A stretch of 64,000 nt of DNA from Aliiglaciecola sp. 3_MG-2023 (GTDB taxonomy: Bacteria; Pseudomonadota; Gammaproteobacteria; Enterobacterales; Alteromonadaceae). The stretch spans positions 186,001 to 250,000 of the forward strand of contig NZ_JAUORV010000004.1 in NCBI RefSeq assembly GCF_030548205.1, written 5' to 3'. Positions 10,395 to 20,938 of the stretch are shown here, piece by piece (the first letter of the stretch is position 1; every line of letters begins with the position of its first letter). The notes beneath the pieces were generated by a model. That model worked only from the letters and a program-made list of their open reading frames with translations. It was not told the DNA's origin and searched no databases. The translations under genes were made by a program, and so were the position numbers.

Positions 10395-11689
10395 TCTGCC
10401 ACCCCTTCTTCATTATGAGGGGCCGCTTCGGCAAGCAGTTTTTTGACTTTAGACTTGGCCTTGTTGACTTTTTTCTTTGAACCTTTGCTCATGGCTTGAA
10501 CGCCATCAACTCGAATTTCAAAATCAATTCGAATTAAAATTGCTACGGCAACCGCCATGACAATAAGGCTTGAACCACCGTAACTAACCAACGGCAGTGT
10601 TAACCCTTTGGTCGGTAAAATCCCTGCACTGGCACCGACATTTACAGCAGTTTGGAAACTGAACCAAATGCCAATGGCATACGCTAGATAGCCATCATAG
10701 GGACGTTCAGCTTTTAATGCTAAATTACCTAGTTTCAGTGCCTTGTATACCAATGCAAATAACAGAATTAACACGCAGACAACACCCATAAAACCAAATT
10801 CTTCGGCTAAAATAGCAACGATAAAGTCGGTATGTGCTTCAGGAAGAAACTCAAGTTTCTGCAAGCTGTTTCCTAATCCTTGACCAAACCAATCACCACG
10901 CCCGTAAGCCATTAATGACTGGGTTAATTGATAACCCGCACCAAAAGGGTCTTCCCAGGGCTTTAGGAAAGAACTCATTCGTTCTACTCGATAGTCAGCC
11001 GTTAAAATTAACGCCGTAATCAAGGCAAGCCCGGTAAACACTAGACCAAAAAACTGCCATAATTTTGCACCGGCTAAAAACAGTAAACCTAAGGTGGTGG
11101 CAAACATCACAACCACTGTGCCCAAATCGGGTTGTAGCAGGATTAAAAATGCCAACACAAAAAACACCACTAGAGGTTTCATAAAACCTTTAAGGTTTTC
11201 TGTTACTTCTTCGTATCTGCGCACCATATAGCCTGCCAAATAACAAAAGAAAAATAACTTAGCTAACTCAGCAACCTGAATGGTAATAGGCCCGACTACC
11301 AGCCAGCGACGACTACCATTTACTGTGCGCCCTACAAACAGCACCAAAATGAGTAAAACGACGGCCGATAACAGTAACCAAGGGTTACTCACTCGCCACC
11401 ATTGCATGGGAATTTGCATCACAATACAGGCCGCCACTCCGGCTAAGCACAAATATATGCCGTGACGAATAGCAAAATGAAAGGGATTATCAAATAAACG
11501 CGCAGCCACAGGCATGGAAGCTGAAGTGACAATCACTAAACCAATGGCCATCAACGCAATGCTGATCAGAATAAAGTTCACATCAAACGCTTTTCCGTCG
11601 ATTTGTTTGCCATCATGACGCTGAGAAAACATTCTACGCAACATGGAATCGTTTTGTGTGTTCATTGTCGTTGTTCTGCTTTCACTCAT
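10391..11689 (-). CDS. ftsW: Septal peptidoglycan glycosyltransferase FtsW
   Basis: A SEDS-family polytopic protein that polymerises lipid II at the septum with FtsI. About ten hydrophobic segments follow a cytoplasmic N-terminus of some 35 residues. Family motifs include NGSRRWLVVGPITIQVAELAKL and LPTKGLTLPLVSYGGSS near the C-terminal membrane helices. The basic C-terminal tail (KGSKKKVNKAKSKVKK) is cytoplasmic. Its start overlaps the murD stop (ATGA) after a strong GGAGGT site. Confidence 0.97.
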   Translation of the reverse strand: MSESRTTTMNTQNDSMLRRMFSQRHDGKQIDGKAFDVNFILISIALMAIGLVIVTSASMPVAARLFDNPFHFAIRHGIYLCLAGVAACIVMQIPMQWWRVSNPWLLLSAVVLLILVLFVGRTVNGSRRWLVVGPITIQVAELAKLFFFCYLAGYMVRRYEEVTENLKGFMKPLVVFFVLAFLILLQPDLGTVVVMFATTLGLLFLAGAKLWQFFGLVFTGLALITALILTADYRVERMSSFLKPWEDPFGAGYQLTQSLMAYGRGDWFGQGLGNSLQKLEFLPEAHTDFIVAILAEEFGFMGVVCVLILLFALVYKALKLGNLALKAERPYDGYLAYAIGIWFSFQTAVNVGASAGILPTKGLTLPLVSYGGSSLIVMAVAVAILIRIDFEIRVDGVQAMSKGSKKKVNKAKSKVKKLLAEAAPHNEEGVAE

Positions 11690-12990
11690 TGGGTGACCTC
11701 CAGAACACTTTGTTTGAATACATCGCCACGATGTTGATAGTTATCAAACATATCCAAACTTGCACAAGCAGGCGATAGCAAAACAATATCACCACTTTCG
11801 ACAATGCCATTTGCAAAGGTCACAGCCTCTAATAAATCAGCGACTTCAATACTTCCTGGTTTTAAAGACGCTAGTTCCCTGCCGTCTTTACCTAAGGTAA
11901 TTAATAGATCGACATCAGCCAACAACATGGGTTGTAATTCAGTGAAATTAGCTTTTTTACCGTCGCCACCAGCAATTAATATAAGTTTGCTGTCTCCTCT
12001 ATTTTTGAGGCTTTGCAGTGCAGCGATAGTAGCGCCAATATTGGTTGCCTTGGAATCATTGATCCAACGCACATTGCGGTTTTCACTGACTAATTCAAAC
12101 CTATGCGGTAGGCCAGTAAACATACCTACAGCTTGTACAATCGCAGCTTGCTTTACTCCCAATGGCATAACACAAGCGATGGCCGCTTGAATATTCAAAA
12201 TATTATGCAAACCTTTTAGCGCACATTGTTGAGCAGAAATAAAATCTTCACCATCTAGGATAATGTTTTCTGCTGGAGCATCCCAACTGATCCCCACTGG
12301 CGAATGACTCAAACCAAAGCTGTTTTTAGGTTGATAATTTTGTGGCCATGTTTTTACATCATCTCGATTAGCGATACAAAATTCAGCATTTTGATAGATG
12401 CGTTGTTTAGCATCCGCATAAGCGCTAAAAGTCAGATGACGGTCAATATGATCTTCGCTCACATTCAAAATGGTAGCGCAAACTGGGGTTAACGAATGCA
12501 GTAACTCAAGCTGGAAACTAGATAATTCAAGGACTAAATATTCGGCACCACAATCCAGTAAATCCAACACTGGTGTACCTATATTCCCGCCCATTTGCGC
12601 TTTCATACCAGCGCAATTTAGCATCTCAGTGACCAAACAAGTGACTGTAGATTTTCCGTTAGATCCGGTAATGGCAATGACTGGGATAGTGTTAAAGCGT
12701 GCAAATAACTCCACATCTCCAATCACCTCTACCCCCGCATCTTGGGCGTTTTGAAATTCCTTCGCGTTTGGATTTACCCCAGGGCTTAACACAACTAAAT
12801 CAGCGTTTAATAACACCTCTTGATTGAAGTCACCACTGAGGGTCTGAATTCCACTAGGCAATTCAACTGGATTACGATCCATGCCAATTACCTTAGCCCC
12901 CTGAGCATTTAAAAACGCCACGCACGACTTGCCGGTCAGTCCTAAACCAACCACAACAACTTGCATGTGTTTTAAATCAGGGGTTTGCAT
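11686..12990 (-). CDS. murD: UDP-N-acetylmuramoyl-L-alanine--D-glutamate ligase
   Basis: Adds D-Glu to UDP-MurNAc-L-Ala. The N-terminal UDP-binding Rossmann segment VVVVGLGLTGKSC, the ATP loop ITGSNGKSTVTC near residue 110 and the ligase signature (INDSKATNIGATIAAL) are seen. At 434 residues it is of normal length. It begins 9 nt after the mraY stop and overlaps ftsW by 4 nt. Confidence 0.98.
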   Translation of the reverse strand: MQTPDLKHMQVVVVGLGLTGKSCVAFLNAQGAKVIGMDRNPVELPSGIQTLSGDFNQEVLLNADLVVLSPGVNPNAKEFQNAQDAGVEVIGDVELFARFNTIPVIAITGSNGKSTVTCLVTEMLNCAGMKAQMGGNIGTPVLDLLDCGAEYLVLELSSFQLELLHSLTPVCATILNVSEDHIDRHLTFSAYADAKQRIYQNAEFCIANRDDVKTWPQNYQPKNSFGLSHSPVGISWDAPAENIILDGEDFISAQQCALKGLHNILNIQAAIACVMPLGVKQAAIVQAVGMFTGLPHRFELVSENRNVRWINDSKATNIGATIAALQSLKNRGDSKLILIAGGDGKKANFTELQPMLLADVDLLITLGKDGRELASLKPGSIEVADLLEAVTFANGIVESGDIVLLSPACASLDMFDNYQHRGDVFKQSVLEVTQ

Positions 12991-12999
12991 AACCTTTGT

Positions 13000-14082
13000 T
13001 TATCTCAGCTTTAATGTGGCTAATCCAATTAGCACTAGAATGATTGAAATAATCCAAAACCTAACGATTACACGAGGTTCTGGCCAGCCCTTCAGTTCAA
13101 AATGATGGTGAATAGGTGCCATTCTAAATATGCGTTTGCCACGCAACTTATATGACCCCACTTGCAATATCACTGACAAGGTCTCCACCACAAAGACCCC
13201 GCCCATAATAATCAACACGATTTCTTGACGGACAAGCACCGCCATAATCCCCAGAGTACCGCCTAACGCTAATGAGCCGACATCGCCCATAAACACTTGA
13301 GCTGGATAGGTGTTAAACCATAAAAAGCCTAATCCAGCACCAACAATAGCGGTGCACACAATCACTAACTCACTCGTTTCCGGAATATAAGGAATATTCA
13401 GGTACGCAGAAAAGTTAATGTTGCCAGTGGTGTAGGCAAAAATCGCCAATGCCCCTGCCACCAAAATTGTAGGCACGATGGCCAGTCCATCTAAACCGTC
13501 AGTTAAGTTCACTGCGTTACTGGTCCCCACCACGGTGAAATACACAACCACCATGAAAAACATCCCAAGTTGTGGCATCACTTCTTTGAAAAAAGGCACC
13601 AAGAGTGCAGTTTCAGCAGGATCTTGGCTGCTTGCATACAAATAAATAGCAACAGCGATGGCAATAATGGACTGCCAAAAATACTTCCATTTAGCGATTA
13701 GCCCTTTAGGATCTTTACGCACTACTTTACGATAATCATCAACAAAGCCAATCAGTCCATATCCAACTACAATTGACAATACCACCCAAACATAGCGGTT
13801 ACTCAGATCTGCCCATAATAAAGCACTGGTCAGGATCGCAGCCAAAATGAGTAAGCCCCCCATAGTGGGAGTACCCGATTTGGACAAATGACTTTGCGGG
13901 CCATCATCACGGACAGTTTGACCGATTTGCATAGTTTGCAACCAACGGATCATGCTAGGACCAATTAAAACGGCCATAAGCAAAGCAGTTAGGGTGCTAA
14001 GGATTGCGCGCAGGGTCAGGTATGAAAATACATTGAACCCAGCATCATATTGCTGCAACCATTCAGCCAACCAAATTAGCAT
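13000..14082 (-). CDS. mraY: Phospho-N-acetylmuramoyl-pentapeptide transferase
   Basis: A ten-helix inner-membrane enzyme that transfers phospho-MurNAc-pentapeptide to undecaprenyl phosphate, giving lipid I. Catalytic motifs are visible: GFVDDYRK (Asp-Asp), [13 protein letters not shown], and the histidine-rich [12 protein letters not shown] near residue 323. The length of 360 equals the family norm. It overlaps murF by 7 nt. Confidence 0.99.
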   Translation of the reverse strand: MLIWLAEWLQQYDAGFNVFSYLTLRAILSTLTALLMAVLIGPSMIRWLQTMQIGQTVRDDGPQSHLSKSGTPTMGGLLILAAILTSALLWADLSNRYVWVVLSIVVGYGLIGFVDDYRKVVRKDPKGLIAKWKYFWQSIIAIAVAIYLYASSQDPAETALLVPFFKEVMPQLGMFFMVVVYFTVVGTSNAVNLTDGLDGLAIVPTILVAGALAIFAYTTGNINFSAYLNIPYIPETSELVIVCTAIVGAGLGFLWFNTYPAQVFMGDVGSLALGGTLGIMAVLVRQEIVLIIMGGVFVVETLSVILQVGSYKLRGKRIFRMAPIHHHFELKGWPEPRVIVRFWIISIILVLIGLATLKLR

Positions 14083-15467
14083 GCGATTCGCTCCCTAACT
14101 CGTTCAAACTTTCCCACAGGAGAATCCTCCAAAGCTTTCACGACGTTTTCCATACGAGCACTTCTAGAACCTTTAACTAAAATCGTAATGTCACGCTGCT
14201 CAGAGGCTAGATGGTCACTAATATATTCAATGAGCAACCCAATATCACTGAAGTGTTTACCACCAAAGATATCGCTGGCAGCCTGACTTAACACACCAAG
14301 AGTGGTTAAATTATCAATACCTTTTTGTTTCGCGTGTTCACCCACTAGCTCGTGGTAATAGCGCGCTTTTTCACCTAACTCACCCATGTCACCCAACACC
14401 AAAATACGGTAACCACTGAAGCTACTGAGTAAATCAATTGCGGCATTAACAGAGGCGACATTAGCGTTATAGGTATCATCTAAAATTTTAACTTGATTGG
14501 TTAACTGTTTGACCTGCAGGCGGCCACTCACTTGCTGCATGTTTTGCAAACCAAATTTAATATCGTCTAAACTTGCTCCTACATTCATCGCCAACGCAGC
14601 GGCAGCTAGGGCATTACCCACATTATGAGTACCAGGCAATGACAAGGTAAGATGAATTTTGCCTTTTGGTGTACACATCATAAATTGCGCACATCCATCG
14701 ATACCAAGGCTAATATCTTGAGCATAAAACTCAGTTTCTTTGCTTTCTGAGAACCCTTGAATATGGCATTCTTTCAATTTGCCAGACCAAAAATCACTAA
14801 ACTGGCTATCTTTGTTGATAATAGCCGTACCTTCCTTACTTAAACTTCTAAAAATTTCACTTTTTGCCCGAGCAACACCCAATAAACTCCCAAACCCTTC
14901 TAGATGAGCTGCAGCAGCATTGACGATAGTGGCAACATCCGGTTTAACTAAATTGGTGGTATACGCAATCTCGCCTAAGTGATTCGCGCCCATTTCGATC
15001 ACCGCAAAATCATGGTCTTGTTGCAATCTCAGTAATGTTAGAGGCACGCCAATCTCATTGTTAAAATTTCCATCAGTGGCAAGTACATTACCGATTCGCG
15101 ATAAAATACCAGCCACCATTTCTTTCACCGTTGTTTTGCCACTACTTCCGGTAATGCCCACGGTTTTTGGCGCAACTTTTTGTTTTACTGCCGCGCCCAA
15201 CGCCCCTAATGCCAACTTTGTGTCTTCCACCAAAATGTAAGGTAAATGGGTTTCGATTTCTTGCGATACAATCAGTGCAGCAGCACCACTGTTGGCAGCT
15301 TGATCAACAAATTTATGGCCATCAAAATTAGGCCCTACCAAAGCAATAAAAACATCTCCGTGCCCCAAACTTCGTGTGTCTGTGCTAACACCTGTGACCT
15401 TGTCATTAGTGCCAAACAACTCGCCATTTGTTTGTTGTGCTATCCAGTCAAGAGATACTTCAATCAT
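14076..15467 (-). CDS. murF: UDP-MurNAc-tripeptide--D-alanyl-D-alanine ligase
   Basis: Completes the pentapeptide by adding D-Ala-D-Ala made by Ddl. The ATP-binding loop [14 protein letters not shown] near residues 104-117, the central domain ([14 protein letters not shown]) and the C-terminal ligase domain ([24 protein letters not shown]) are all present. The length of 463 is normal. The start overlaps the murE stop as ATGA. Confidence 0.97.
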   Translation of the reverse strand: MIEVSLDWIAQQTNGELFGTNDKVTGVSTDTRSLGHGDVFIALVGPNFDGHKFVDQAANSGAAALIVSQEIETHLPYILVEDTKLALGALGAAVKQKVAPKTVGITGSSGKTTVKEMVAGILSRIGNVLATDGNFNNEIGVPLTLLRLQQDHDFAVIEMGANHLGEIAYTTNLVKPDVATIVNAAAAHLEGFGSLLGVARAKSEIFRSLSKEGTAIINKDSQFSDFWSGKLKECHIQGFSESKETEFYAQDISLGIDGCAQFMMCTPKGKIHLTLSLPGTHNVGNALAAAALAMNVGASLDDIKFGLQNMQQVSGRLQVKQLTNQVKILDDTYNANVASVNAAIDLLSSFSGYRILVLGDMGELGEKARYYHELVGEHAKQKGIDNLTTLGVLSQAASDIFGGKHFSDIGLLIEYISDHLASEQRDITILVKGSRSARMENVVKALEDSPVGKFERVRERIAC

Positions 15468-16993
15468 TGCATTTTCCCTACACTCAGCGTGTTTACATAA
15501 TTTCTTTCATCGTACGGTAGAATTTGCTCACCGATAATTTGTTCTGTCTCATGTCCTTTACCTGCAACCACGATCAGATCTCCTTTCTGACTATGAGCAA
15601 TTGCAAGTTGAATTGCTTTTTTACGATTGGTTTCAACATAGACCTTTGATTGATCTTTTATGCCGGCGAGTATATCGGCAACAATAGAAGAAGAAGGTTC
15701 AGAGCGACTGTTGTCTGAAGTGAGAATGATTTGATCACTAAATCGTTCCGCTGCCTCGCCCATTAACGGACGCTTGCCTTTGTCTCTGTCGCCACCGCAA
15801 CCAAAAACACATATAAGTTGTTTGTCACTATGCACTCTTGCTGATTTAAGCGCTTGCTCTAGGGCATCCGGTGTATGGGCAAAATCGACAATTAAATGAC
15901 CCGCTGTAGGGTGTTCAAAAAGCTCCATCCGTCCGGCCACAGGTTTTAATTTCGCGCACAATTTGGCCAATTGCTGTAACGGCAGACCTAAGACTAAAAG
16001 ACTCGCCATCGCGGCCAGTAGGTTAGCCACATTGAACTGACCTAACAAACCACAGTTAATCCGGGCATTTCCCCATGAAGAATGCAGTTCAAACGACAAA
16101 CCACTATGGCTATAATCAATATGACTAGCTAGGCAATAGTGCCGCTGTTCTGGCAATTGTTCGACCTTTAACTGGGTCGAAAACAAAGTAATATGTTGCT
16201 GTCTCGACGCGGCAACCACCCAGTTTTGCGTCTCAGGATCATCTGCATTTAAAACCAAATGTTTGAGCCCTGGCTGGTTGAGTAATTGCCGTTTTGCCTT
16301 GGCATATTCATGCATATTGCCATGATAATCCAAATGATCGCGGGTCAGATTAGTAAAGACTCCGACATCCATTTTAAGCCCTTGAATACGATCCTGAACC
16401 AAGGCATGTGACGACACCTCTAAAGCCACTTGTTTCGCCCCAGATTGCACAAATTTGCCAAGTAACTTTTGCACCTGACAGGCGTCTGGCGTGGTATTTA
16501 GCGTTTTTTCTAATGCATTATTATCAGCGCTGTACAGTCCTGCGCCTAAGGTCCCTATTGAAGCTGACTTGTCGCCACATAAATAACGCAGTTGACTGAT
16601 TAACTGCACCACTGACGTTTTGCCATTTGTCCCCGTCACACCAACCACGTCTAAATGTTGAGCAGGTGTACCGTAAAATGCGGCGGCCAATTGAGATAGC
16701 TTTTGTCCCAACTGATAAAAAGAGATCAAAATACTCTGTTCACGCATTTCAATATCGCCGTGACGTTGCGGCTGTTCAACTTCTTGCAAGATCAATTTCG
16801 CACCTAGGCTAATTGCCTGAGGAATAAAGTCTCGTCCATCTAACTGATGACCTTTTATTGCCACAAAAACACTGTGAACTGCCACTTCACGGCTATCTAA
16901 TACTAATTCACTGACTTGCACCTCAGGTGCATCAATTTTAAATTGCGCAAGTATAGATTTGATATCAGTGGTGTTGTGTAAATGCGGCATCAT
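15464..16993 (-). CDS. murE: UDP-MurNAc-L-Ala-D-Glu--meso-diaminopimelate ligase
   Basis: Adds the third residue of the stem peptide. The P-loop GTNGKT is at residues 121-126, with the carbamylated-lysine segment YAKAKRQL near 230-237. The specificity motif, usually DNPR in diaminopimelate-adding enzymes, reads DNSR here (427-430). Asp, Asn and Arg are kept, so meso-diaminopimelate use is still expected. The length of 509 is slightly above the norm. ATGA overlaps join it to ftsI and murF. Confidence 0.96.
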   Translation of the reverse strand: MMPHLHNTTDIKSILAQFKIDAPEVQVSELVLDSREVAVHSVFVAIKGHQLDGRDFIPQAISLGAKLILQEVEQPQRHGDIEMREQSILISFYQLGQKLSQLAAAFYGTPAQHLDVVGVTGTNGKTSVVQLISQLRYLCGDKSASIGTLGAGLYSADNNALEKTLNTTPDACQVQKLLGKFVQSGAKQVALEVSSHALVQDRIQGLKMDVGVFTNLTRDHLDYHGNMHEYAKAKRQLLNQPGLKHLVLNADDPETQNWVVAASRQQHITLFSTQLKVEQLPEQRHYCLASHIDYSHSGLSFELHSSWGNARINCGLLGQFNVANLLAAMASLLVLGLPLQQLAKLCAKLKPVAGRMELFEHPTAGHLIVDFAHTPDALEQALKSARVHSDKQLICVFGCGGDRDKGKRPLMGEAAERFSDQIILTSDNSRSEPSSSIVADILAGIKDQSKVYVETNRKKAIQLAIAHSQKGDLIVVAGKGHETEQIIGEQILPYDERNYVNTLSVGKMQ

Positions 16994-18729
16994 TGTTCTC
17001 CTCGTTTGGCGATTGAGGAAACATTTTTGGCATCTGGCGGAACATTCAATAATTGCAGCGTGTTGGCCATAATAGAGCTAAAAACCGGAGCAGCGGTGTC
17101 ACCGCCGTAATACAAGTCGCCTTTAGGCTCATTAATTAGCACAACCACCGCCAGTTGGGGATCAGAAACAGGGGCCACACCGGCAAAAATATTCACATAT
17201 TGCTCGCCGTAGCCGCCTTTAATCGCTTTACGACTGGTGCCTGTTTTACCCGCAACACGGTAGCCTGGCACTCGCGCTTTGCGGCCTGAACCACCGTCTT
17301 CAAGTACACTTTCCATCATATTCAACACACGATGAGCATTCTCTTCACTAATAACCCTTTCTTGAATTTTTTGTTCATCTGACATGACAATACTGAGGGG
17401 TTGTTTAACACCGCCATTGCCTAAAATGGAATACATTCGTGCCAATTGCATAGTGGTAACAGATAATCCGTACCCGAATGACAAGGTAGACAATTCAAAT
17501 TTCGACCATCTTCGCTGTTCGTTGAAAAGCCCGCCCTGCTCGCCAATCAAATTAGTGCCTGTTTCGCTCATCAATCCCATGTTGTAATAAGTGTCTAAAA
17601 GGAATTCTTTGGGTACTGAAAGCGCTAATTTTGAAGTACCGATATTGCTCGATTTTTTAATAATTTGCTGCAAAGTTAATTTGCCGTAATTACGGGAATC
17701 GCGGACGATACTTCCACCTAGACGTCGCCAACCTGGCGAGGTGTCGATAATGGTTTCAGTGTCAGCAGAACCAAACTCTAGAGCACTCACCACAGCCAGC
17801 GGCTTAACAGATGAACCAGGTTCAAACGTGTCGGTAATTGCTCGGTTGCGAATTTTCCGTGGTGATACACCTTTGCGGTTGTTTGGATTAAAAGAAGGGC
17901 TATTCACCATCGCCAATATTTCCCCGGTATTCACATCGGCCACTACGACTGAACCAGATGTAGCACGGTAAAAATGCACGGCTGACTTTAATTCACGGTA
18001 AGCAAGCGCTTGAATTCGTTGGTCTATGGTGAGTTGAATATTTTGCGGCTCTTTTCCTTTTTCCTGTTCTAATATTTCAACTTGACGACCTTTGGCATCA
18101 CGACGAATCGTTCTAGAGTCTGGGGTTGCTGACAAATATTCGTCATATAATTTTTCTATTCCTTCGATTCCTTGGTCGTCAACATTGGTGAAACCAACGA
18201 CATGGGCCGAGGCTTCGCCTGCCGGATAATAACGACGAGATTCGTTGACTAAGTATACCCCTGGAATTTTTAGCTTCTGTACAAAGGTAGCCATTGCCGG
18301 CGACACTTGTCGTTGCAAATAGACAAATTTGCTATTTTCATTGCTGGCTTTTTTAATCAGTTTATCAACGTCTTGGCCTAATACCTCAGCAAGAGCTTGC
18401 CATCTGCGAGTATCGGCTAGCGCCCCTTTTTCCGGATCTGTCACGGTTGGAGGGTGCGCCCAGATAGCTTTTGCAGGCACACTTACTGCTAACTGCTCAC
18501 CGTTTCTATCAGTAATTAACCCGCGATAAACTTCATTATTACGCACTCGGAGGGTTCGATTATCACCTTCTTCAATCAATTGATCAGGATTGATAACCTG
18601 AATATAGGCAGCTCTGGCAGTCAATACTGCAAACACGGCTAGTATGGCACCAACAACCACTATGAAACGCCACTGCACCAAACTTGGAGCAATGTTTTTC
18701 TTAGCTTGTTTAGTTCTAGCCTTGGTCAT
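16990..18729 (-). CDS. ftsI: Septal transpeptidase FtsI (PBP3)
   Basis: A bitopic class B penicillin-binding protein that cross-links septal peptidoglycan with FtsW. It has a single membrane helix (about residues 20-42), an N-terminal pedestal domain and a C-terminal transpeptidase. Active-site motifs: SSVK with nucleophile Ser306, SSN at 360-362 and KTGT at 495-498, almost the E. coli numbering. The length of 579 is typical. It overlaps ftsL and murE by 4 nt each. Confidence 0.98.
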   Translation of the reverse strand: MTKARTKQAKKNIAPSLVQWRFIVVVGAILAVFAVLTARAAYIQVINPDQLIEEGDNRTLRVRNNEVYRGLITDRNGEQLAVSVPAKAIWAHPPTVTDPEKGALADTRRWQALAEVLGQDVDKLIKKASNENSKFVYLQRQVSPAMATFVQKLKIPGVYLVNESRRYYPAGEASAHVVGFTNVDDQGIEGIEKLYDEYLSATPDSRTIRRDAKGRQVEILEQEKGKEPQNIQLTIDQRIQALAYRELKSAVHFYRATSGSVVVADVNTGEILAMVNSPSFNPNNRKGVSPRKIRNRAITDTFEPGSSVKPLAVVSALEFGSADTETIIDTSPGWRRLGGSIVRDSRNYGKLTLQQIIKKSSNIGTSKLALSVPKEFLLDTYYNMGLMSETGTNLIGEQGGLFNEQRRWSKFELSTLSFGYGLSVTTMQLARMYSILGNGGVKQPLSIVMSDEQKIQERVISEENAHRVLNMMESVLEDGGSGRKARVPGYRVAGKTGTSRKAIKGGYGEQYVNIFAGVAPVSDPQLAVVVLINEPKGDLYYGGDTAAPVFSSIMANTLQLLNVPPDAKNVSSIAKRGEQ

Positions 18730-19046
18730 TTCAAACGCACCACAATTTCATCTTCTGGACTGGGTCTGTGCATATCAAGTTGCTTCTTCATCGCAACTTC
18801 AATGCGGTTATGATCGGTTAACGCCCCTTGCTCTAGGATTAAGTGACGCCACTCAATATCTAATTGATCTTGTTCTTGCATTAGCTGTTCTAGGGCCATC
18901 GACATCTGTCGATTGTGGTGCGCACTCATGATCACGGCGAACGCACTTATCAATACCATTAAAAACAACAAAACCCGTATCGGATGACGGGCTAGTTCAG
19001 TGAAGATTAAGTTGACCAAATTGAAGTTGGTCCTAGTATCTGTCAC
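18726..19046 (-). CDS. ftsL: Cell division protein FtsL
   Basis: A small bitopic divisome protein of 106 residues with a cytoplasmic N-terminus, one membrane helix (about 22-40, [19 protein letters not shown]) and a periplasmic helical coiled coil that would pair with FtsB and FtsQ. Position between rsmH and ftsI plus topology make the call; primary sequence in this family is weakly conserved. Both ends are ATGA overlaps. Confidence 0.94.
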   Translation of the reverse strand: MTDTRTNFNLVNLIFTELARHPIRVLLFLMVLISAFAVIMSAHHNRQMSMALEQLMQEQDQLDIEWRHLILEQGALTDHNRIEVAMKKQLDMHRPSPEDEIVVRLK

Positions 19047-19993
19047 AGCTTCTGAGCCACCCTTAACACTGAACTTCGCGACCTCGCATTCACTTTAATT
19101 TCATACTCACTTGGCTTAGTCGCTTTACCAATTAACTTCATTGCCCGGGTCGCATCTATTTGTGCCTGGGTAATTGCCATTCGGGCTGGTACCTGCATTC
19201 CCCGACTTTGTTCGCGCATAAAGCGTTTTACCAATCGATCTTCTAATGAGTGAAAACTGATCACGGCCAGTCGTCCTCCTGAAGAAAGGCACGCTAATGC
19301 TCCTTTAAGTCCGTCGCGAACTTCATCTAATTCGCTATTAATATAAATACGAATTGCCTGAAAAGTCCGTGTAGCAGGATGTTTAAATTTATCTTTCACC
19401 GGTACTGCTTCATCCACTAACTTTGCCAATTGCAATGTTGTAGTTAGTGGAAACTCATCGCGACTATTCACAATGGCATGGGCGATACGTTTACCGAACT
19501 TTTCCTCACCAAATTCTTTTATTACCTGGGTAATATCATCTTCTTCTGCTTTTGCCAGCCACTGAGCCGCACTCATACCTTTACTGGTATCCATGCGCAT
19601 ATCCAATGGTCCTTCACGCATAAAGCTAAACCCGCGCTCGGCATCATCTAATTGTGGAGACGACACGCCAAGATCCATCAAAATGCCATCCACTTGACCG
19701 AATACCTGATGTTTGTGAGCAACCTCTTCAATGTTTGAAAATGCCACATGTTCAATACAAAAGCGGTTATCATCAGCAAAGCGTTTAGCCGCTTCAATCG
19801 CATATGGGTCGCGATCTAAAGCAATTAAGCGGCCTTTGTCAGACAACTTCTGCAATACTTTTTCCGTATGTCCGCCGCGCCCAAAAGTGGCATCCATATA
19901 GACGCCGTCGGGTTTAATTGCCAACCCTTCAATGGACTCATCTAAAAGCACTGAGCGATGCAACGTTTGTGACGATTCGTTTTCAGTGATCAA
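19043..19993 (-). CDS. rsmH: 16S rRNA (cytosine-1402-N4)-methyltransferase
   Basis: The former MraW, which methylates C1402 in the ribosomal P-site using S-adenosylmethionine. The SAM loop [16 protein letters not shown] lies near residue 32, followed by ALDRDPYAI, the active-site segment [15 protein letters not shown] and the C-terminal [15 protein letters not shown] motif. The length of 316 is normal. Confidence 0.98.
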   Translation of the reverse strand: MITENESSQTLHRSVLLDESIEGLAIKPDGVYMDATFGRGGHTEKVLQKLSDKGRLIALDRDPYAIEAAKRFADDNRFCIEHVAFSNIEEVAHKHQVFGQVDGILMDLGVSSPQLDDAERGFSFMREGPLDMRMDTSKGMSAAQWLAKAEEDDITQVIKEFGEEKFGKRIAHAIVNSRDEFPLTTTLQLAKLVDEAVPVKDKFKHPATRTFQAIRIYINSELDEVRDGLKGALACLSSGGRLAVISFHSLEDRLVKRFMREQSRGMQVPARMAITQAQIDATRAMKLIGKATKPSEYEIKVNARSRSSVLRVAQKL

Positions 19994-20448
19994 AGTGAGA
20001 AGTCCTGTAAGCGCTCAGTTAATTCAAATTCGCCGCCTTTCTCAGTTTCAATATCTTGATGAACCTGTTGCTGCCATGTCTCTGCATCCCAAATTTCGAA
20101 GCGATTGAGCTGTCCAACTAACATGATTTCTTTACTTAAGTTGGCATGCTGACGAAGTGGTGCTGACAATAAGAAGCGACCATTCTTGTCCATATCACCT
20201 TCCATGGCATAACCTAAAAGAAGTCGCTGTAAGCGGCGTTCTTGAGGTATCATGCTGGAAAGCTTACTAAGTTTGAGTTCAATCTCTTCCCATTCGGGAA
20301 GTGGGTAAAGTAGCAGACAGCTTTGCTGTGTATCGATTGTGCAAACCAGTTGTCCCTGACAATCATCTAGCAACAACTGTCGATACCGTGTAGGTATCGC
20401 CACCCTGCCTTTTACGTCTAGATTGATTGCGTTAGCGCCGCGGAACAT
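19990..20448 (-). CDS. mraZ: Transcriptional regulator MraZ
   Basis: A ring-forming DNA-binding protein of 152 residues with two SpoVT/AbrB-like swapped-hairpin repeats: [22 protein letters not shown] at the N-terminus and a second motif around [14 protein letters not shown]. It represses its own dcw operon in E. coli. Here it is the first gene of the cluster and a matching set of boxes lies in its leader. Confidence 0.97.
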   Translation of the reverse strand: MFRGANAINLDVKGRVAIPTRYRQLLLDDCQGQLVCTIDTQQSCLLLYPLPEWEEIELKLSKLSSMIPQERRLQRLLLGYAMEGDMDKNGRFLLSAPLRQHANLSKEIMLVGQLNRFEIWDAETWQQQVHQDIETEKGGEFELTERLQDFSL

Positions 20449-20515
20449 ATCCCCTAGCCTTTTTTATTAGTTTGCTTTTATTGTTTTGTTAGCACCAGTT
20501 TGCAACACATTGAGA

Positions 20516-20549
20516 TCACTTTGATCCACTTTCTGCCACAATTACCCAC
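20516..20549 (-). promoter_or_regulatory. Predicted MraZ operator: four GTGG-type boxes at 10-nt period
   Basis: Minus-strand boxes GTGG at 20546-20549, 20536-20539 and 20526-20529 and a degenerate GTGA at 20516-20519 are spaced exactly 10 nt. MraZ is known to bind TGGGN-type direct repeats separated by 5 nt, which is a 10-nt period. The boxes start at about the predicted transcription start and lie 68-101 nt upstream of mraZ. Only the first box is the full GTGGG. Confidence 0.7.
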
Positions 20550-20556
20550 AAATGAG

Positions 20557-20586
20557 AGTTTAGGTTTCCACTAACCCCATTGTCAA
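20557..20586 (-). promoter_or_regulatory. Predicted dcw (Pmra) promoter
   Basis: The minus strand has a perfect -35 TTGACA (20581-20586) and a -10 TAAACT (20557-20562; 4 of 6) with 18-nt spacing, giving a start near 20550 directly next to the MraZ boxes. No other equally good promoter is seen upstream of mraZ. Confidence 0.6.
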
Positions 20587-20897
20587 GGACAAAAAACAGG
20601 TTAACCAGATGCCGCGAATGTCAATTAAATTAAGGGCTAGACGAAAGCGGCTGATATATATAAAGAAAGCCTTTAAAGCTGTTTTTATGTACAGTGAAAT
20701 TCTGGGATTTTGAAGGTTTAAAATAAGGTGAAAAAATTTTGTCTCACGTCCCTCTCTTATTCTTAAAAACGCAAAACAATCATATAGATGGTAATTTTTA
20801 TAATAAGCTAGCCTTCAACTTATAATAAGATATCCTCAGTCACGGCAATAAATGCGGTTTTCGCGCCCCAACTGGTTTGTAAAAGGGAGGCGTTAGC

Positions 20898-20936
20898 ATG
20901 CCATTACATTATCAACCTAAGCATTGGAGAGATTAA
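20898..20936 (+). CDS. 12-codon ORF directly upstream of galM (possible leader peptide)
   Basis: ATG at 20898 follows a strong Shine-Dalgarno GGGAGG (20885-20890) at 7-nt spacing and encodes MPLHYQPKHWRD before TAA at 20934-20936. The stop is only two bases before the galM ATG, and the last codons contain the galM ribosome site GGAGAG. This arrangement suggests translational coupling. I do not recognise the peptide. Confidence 0.5.
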   Translation: MPLHYQPKHWRD

Positions 20937-20938
20937 CG

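Noticed and set aside
20799-20826. Two TATAAT sequences upstream of galM considered as -10 elements
   Set aside because: Neither has an acceptable -35 at 16-18 nt, and such hexamers are frequent in this AT-rich gap.
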